Positions 4,455 to 5,762 of a stretch of DNA of 5,762 nucleotides are shown here, one piece after another. Under the pieces are notes generated by a model, which was not told where the DNA came from, ran no database searches, and saw only the letters and a list, made by a program, of their open reading frames with translations. How positions within the stretch are numbered: position 1 is the first letter of the stretch; each line of letters begins with the position of its first letter. The translations under genes were made by a program, and so were the position numbers. The stretch comes from Streptomyces sp. NRRL F-525 (GTDB lineage Bacteria > Actinomycetota > Actinomycetes > Streptomycetales > Streptomycetaceae). The stretch spans positions 1-5,762 of the forward strand of contig NZ_JNXE01000088.1 in NCBI RefSeq assembly GCF_000716605.1, given 5' to 3'.

Positions 4455-5762
4455 ATGCGCTGTGGTGTGGGCAAGGCCGAGTTGTTCGCTTCTCTAGTTG
4501 TTTTTCTTGTCGCGCTCCCGTTGTGCGTGGGCGTGGTGATCGCCTCCGGGGTGCCGACCGAGCTGGGGCTGGTGACCGGGCTCGCCGGTGGGCTCGTGGT
4601 CGGGGTGTTGCGGCTCGGGCGGTGGTTCCGGGCCGTGTCCTCGGCCGTGGTGCACGGGATGCTCGCCGGGATCGGGCTCGTGCTGGTCGCCGGGCAGGTG
4701 TACGCGCTCGGGGATGTCGCCGCGCCGGCGAGCGGGGTCGGGAAGCTCGCCGGGCTGGTGTCGCTGCCGGGGGTGGTTGATCCGGTGGCGTTGTCAGTGG
4801 AGGGTGCCACCCTTGCCGTATTGCTGCTGTGGCCTCGGTGGGAGTGGGTGGCTCGGCTGGTTCCGGCGCCGTTGGTGGCGGTGGGGTTGGCCGCGGCGGT
4901 GACCGGGGGGTTCGACCTGGCGGTGCGGCGGGTTGATGTGCGGGGGCTGGTCGGTGCCGTGCGGGTGCCGGAGTGGGGGGATTTCGGGCGGCTTACAGAA
5001 GCGGGGGTGAGCGGGACGGTCGTGGCGTTCGCGCTGATCGCTTCGGCGGGGTCGTTGATCAGCGCGGCGGCGGTGGACCGGCTGTGTCGGGGGCCGCGGG
5101 CTTCCTACGACCGGGAGTTGAGCGCGCGGGGTGTGGGGAACGCCGTGTGCGGGGTGCTTGGGGCGTTGCCGATGACCGCGGTGGGCGTGCGGATGCGGAG
5201 TGTGGCTGGGGGTGTCCCCTCTGAGGAGGTCCCCTCTGGGGGAGTTCGGGTGGGGGCTCGGGCCAAGGCCTTACGGGTGCTGTGCGGTGGGGGGTTGCTG
5301 GTGTTCGCGGTTCTGCTGCCCGGGGTGTTGGGGGTGGTTCCGGTGGCGGCGCTGGCGGGGGTGCTCGTGTATGTCGGGTGTGGGCTCGTGCCGGTGCGGC
5401 AGGTGCGGGGGTTGTGGGCCGGGCATCGGGGTGAGGTGGTCGTGCTCGGGGTGACCGCGGTGGTGATCGTGGTGGGGAGTTTGTTCGAGGGGGTGTTGGT
5501 CGGGCTGGCGTTGGCCGTGGCGAAGACCGCGTGGGACATCAGTCATGTGCGGGTGGAGACGGAGGATCTCGGGGACGCGGGGATCGTCGTACGGGTGTGG
5601 GGGCATGCGACGTTTCTGCGGTTGCCGAGGTTGTTGGAGGCGTTGGAGGCGGTGCCGGGTGATCGGGTGGTGCGGCTGGAGTTGGGTGGGTTGCGGCATG
5701 TGGATCATGCGTGTGCGGCGGCGTTGGAGGGGTGGGTTGGGGGGCGGGAGCGGCAGCGGGGT
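4455..5762 (+). CDS. SulP-family anion transporter with STAS domain, partial and possibly degenerate
   Basis: The frame is open from ATG 4455 to the window end (436 codons, no stop), with GGAGGT (4440-4445) nine bases upstream. SulP proteins move sulfate, bicarbonate or similar anions across the membrane. Family blocks are clear: FASLVVFLVALPLCVGVVIA (11-30), GLVTGLAGGLVVG (38-50), RWFRAVSSAVVHGMLAGIGL (56-75), SAAAVDRL (203-210), ARGVGNAVCGVLGALPMTAV (224-243), further hydrophobic helices at about 278-358, and a C-terminal STAS domain from about 376. Compared with the family as I remember it, about 45-50 residues (TM3 and most of TM4, with the anion-site half helix) are absent between residues 50 and 53. 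The TM8 block usually SAESL reads SAGSL (197-201), and residues 250-266 carry an extra repeat. Codon 273 is TTA (5271-5273), rare in Streptomyces and dependent on the bldA tRNA. The anion is unknown; transport activity is doubtful. Any domain after STAS lies outside the window. Confidence 0.85.
   Translation, partial: MRCGVGKAELFASLVVFLVALPLCVGVVIASGVPTELGLVTGLAGGLVVGVLRLGRWFRAVSSAVVHGMLAGIGLVLVAGQVYALGDVAAPASGVGKLAGLVSLPGVVDPVALSVEGATLAVLLLWPRWEWVARLVPAPLVAVGLAAAVTGGFDLAVRRVDVRGLVGAVRVPEWGDFGRLTEAGVSGTVVAFALIASAGSLISAAAVDRLCRGPRASYDRELSARGVGNAVCGVLGALPMTAVGVRMRSVAGGVPSEEVPSGGVRVGARAKALRVLCGGGLLVFAVLLPGVLGVVPVAALAGVLVYVGCGLVPVRQVRGLWAGHRGEVVVLGVTAVVIVVGSLFEGVLVGLALAVAKTAWDISHVRVETEDLGDAGIVVRVWGHATFLRLPRLLEALEAVPGDRVVRLELGGLRHVDHACAAALEGWVGGRERQRG
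5214..5243 (+). repeat. 15-bp tandem duplication inside the SulP gene
   Basis: GTCCCCTCTG occurs at 5214-5223 and again at 5229-5238, and the 15-bp units agree at 12 positions. The repeat is in frame and encodes VPSEE then VPSGG. It sits in a loop where related SulP proteins, as I recall them, run directly from the MTAV block to the GART/K segment. It therefore looks like an insertion that kept the frame. Confidence 0.7.

Noticed and set aside
1..5762. tRNA genes, CRISPR arrays, insertion sequences or attachment sites
   Set aside because: I looked for cloverleaf-like sequence, regularly spaced repeats, transposase motifs and terminal inverted repeats and saw none.

Overview
The window is Streptomyces-type chromosomal DNA. 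Evidence: very high G+C, third codon positions almost all G or C, GGAGG-type ribosome binding sites, a rare in-frame TTA codon, and a left edge that I recognise as a Streptomyces ribosomal RNA operon promoter/leader read on the minus strand.

Left edge to 552. Positions 1 to about 172 (minus strand) carry two rrn-like -10 boxes and the start of a pre-16S leader; the rRNA genes would lie left of the window. Read rightward, the same spacer leads into a textbook ribosome-mediated attenuator: a 13-residue leader peptide ending Gln-Gln-Trp-Trp-Ala-Ala (397-438), then three mutually exclusive hairpins (429-446, 440-474, 465-489).

553-1548 (plus). A complete tryptophanyl-tRNA synthetase. Lys at residue 9 and the Trp-codon attenuator mark it as the TrpRS1 type, the inducible indolmycin-resistant second synthetase known from S. 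coelicolor. Low charging of tRNA-Trp should stall the leader ribosome, prevent the terminator and raise synthetase expression.

1569-4119 (minus). proC (pyrroline-5-carboxylate reductase) converges on trpS. Upstream of it lies a two-gene ABC-2 type exporter operon, an ATPase and a permease overlapping by ATGA. The operon has a TTGACG-N17-CATTAT promoter placed so that the mRNA should be leaderless. A perfect 18-bp palindrome covers the end of the -10 box, the predicted transcription start and the start codon, so it looks like a repressor operator. No regulator gene is visible in the window.

4132-5762 (plus). A G-rich spacer with a 28-bp near-perfect direct repeat precedes a divergent SulP-family anion transporter gene that runs off the right end. 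It is open throughout but looks altered: one membrane stretch expected after TM2 seems missing, a usually conserved Glu in TM8 is Gly, a loop has a 15-bp duplication, and there is a TTA (bldA-type) codon.

The strongest story is the Trp attenuator plus Lys9 synthetase. That system is described in S. coelicolor, so it is recognised here rather than new. The less expected items are the leaderless exporter operon with its operator over the start codon, and the eroded SulP gene.
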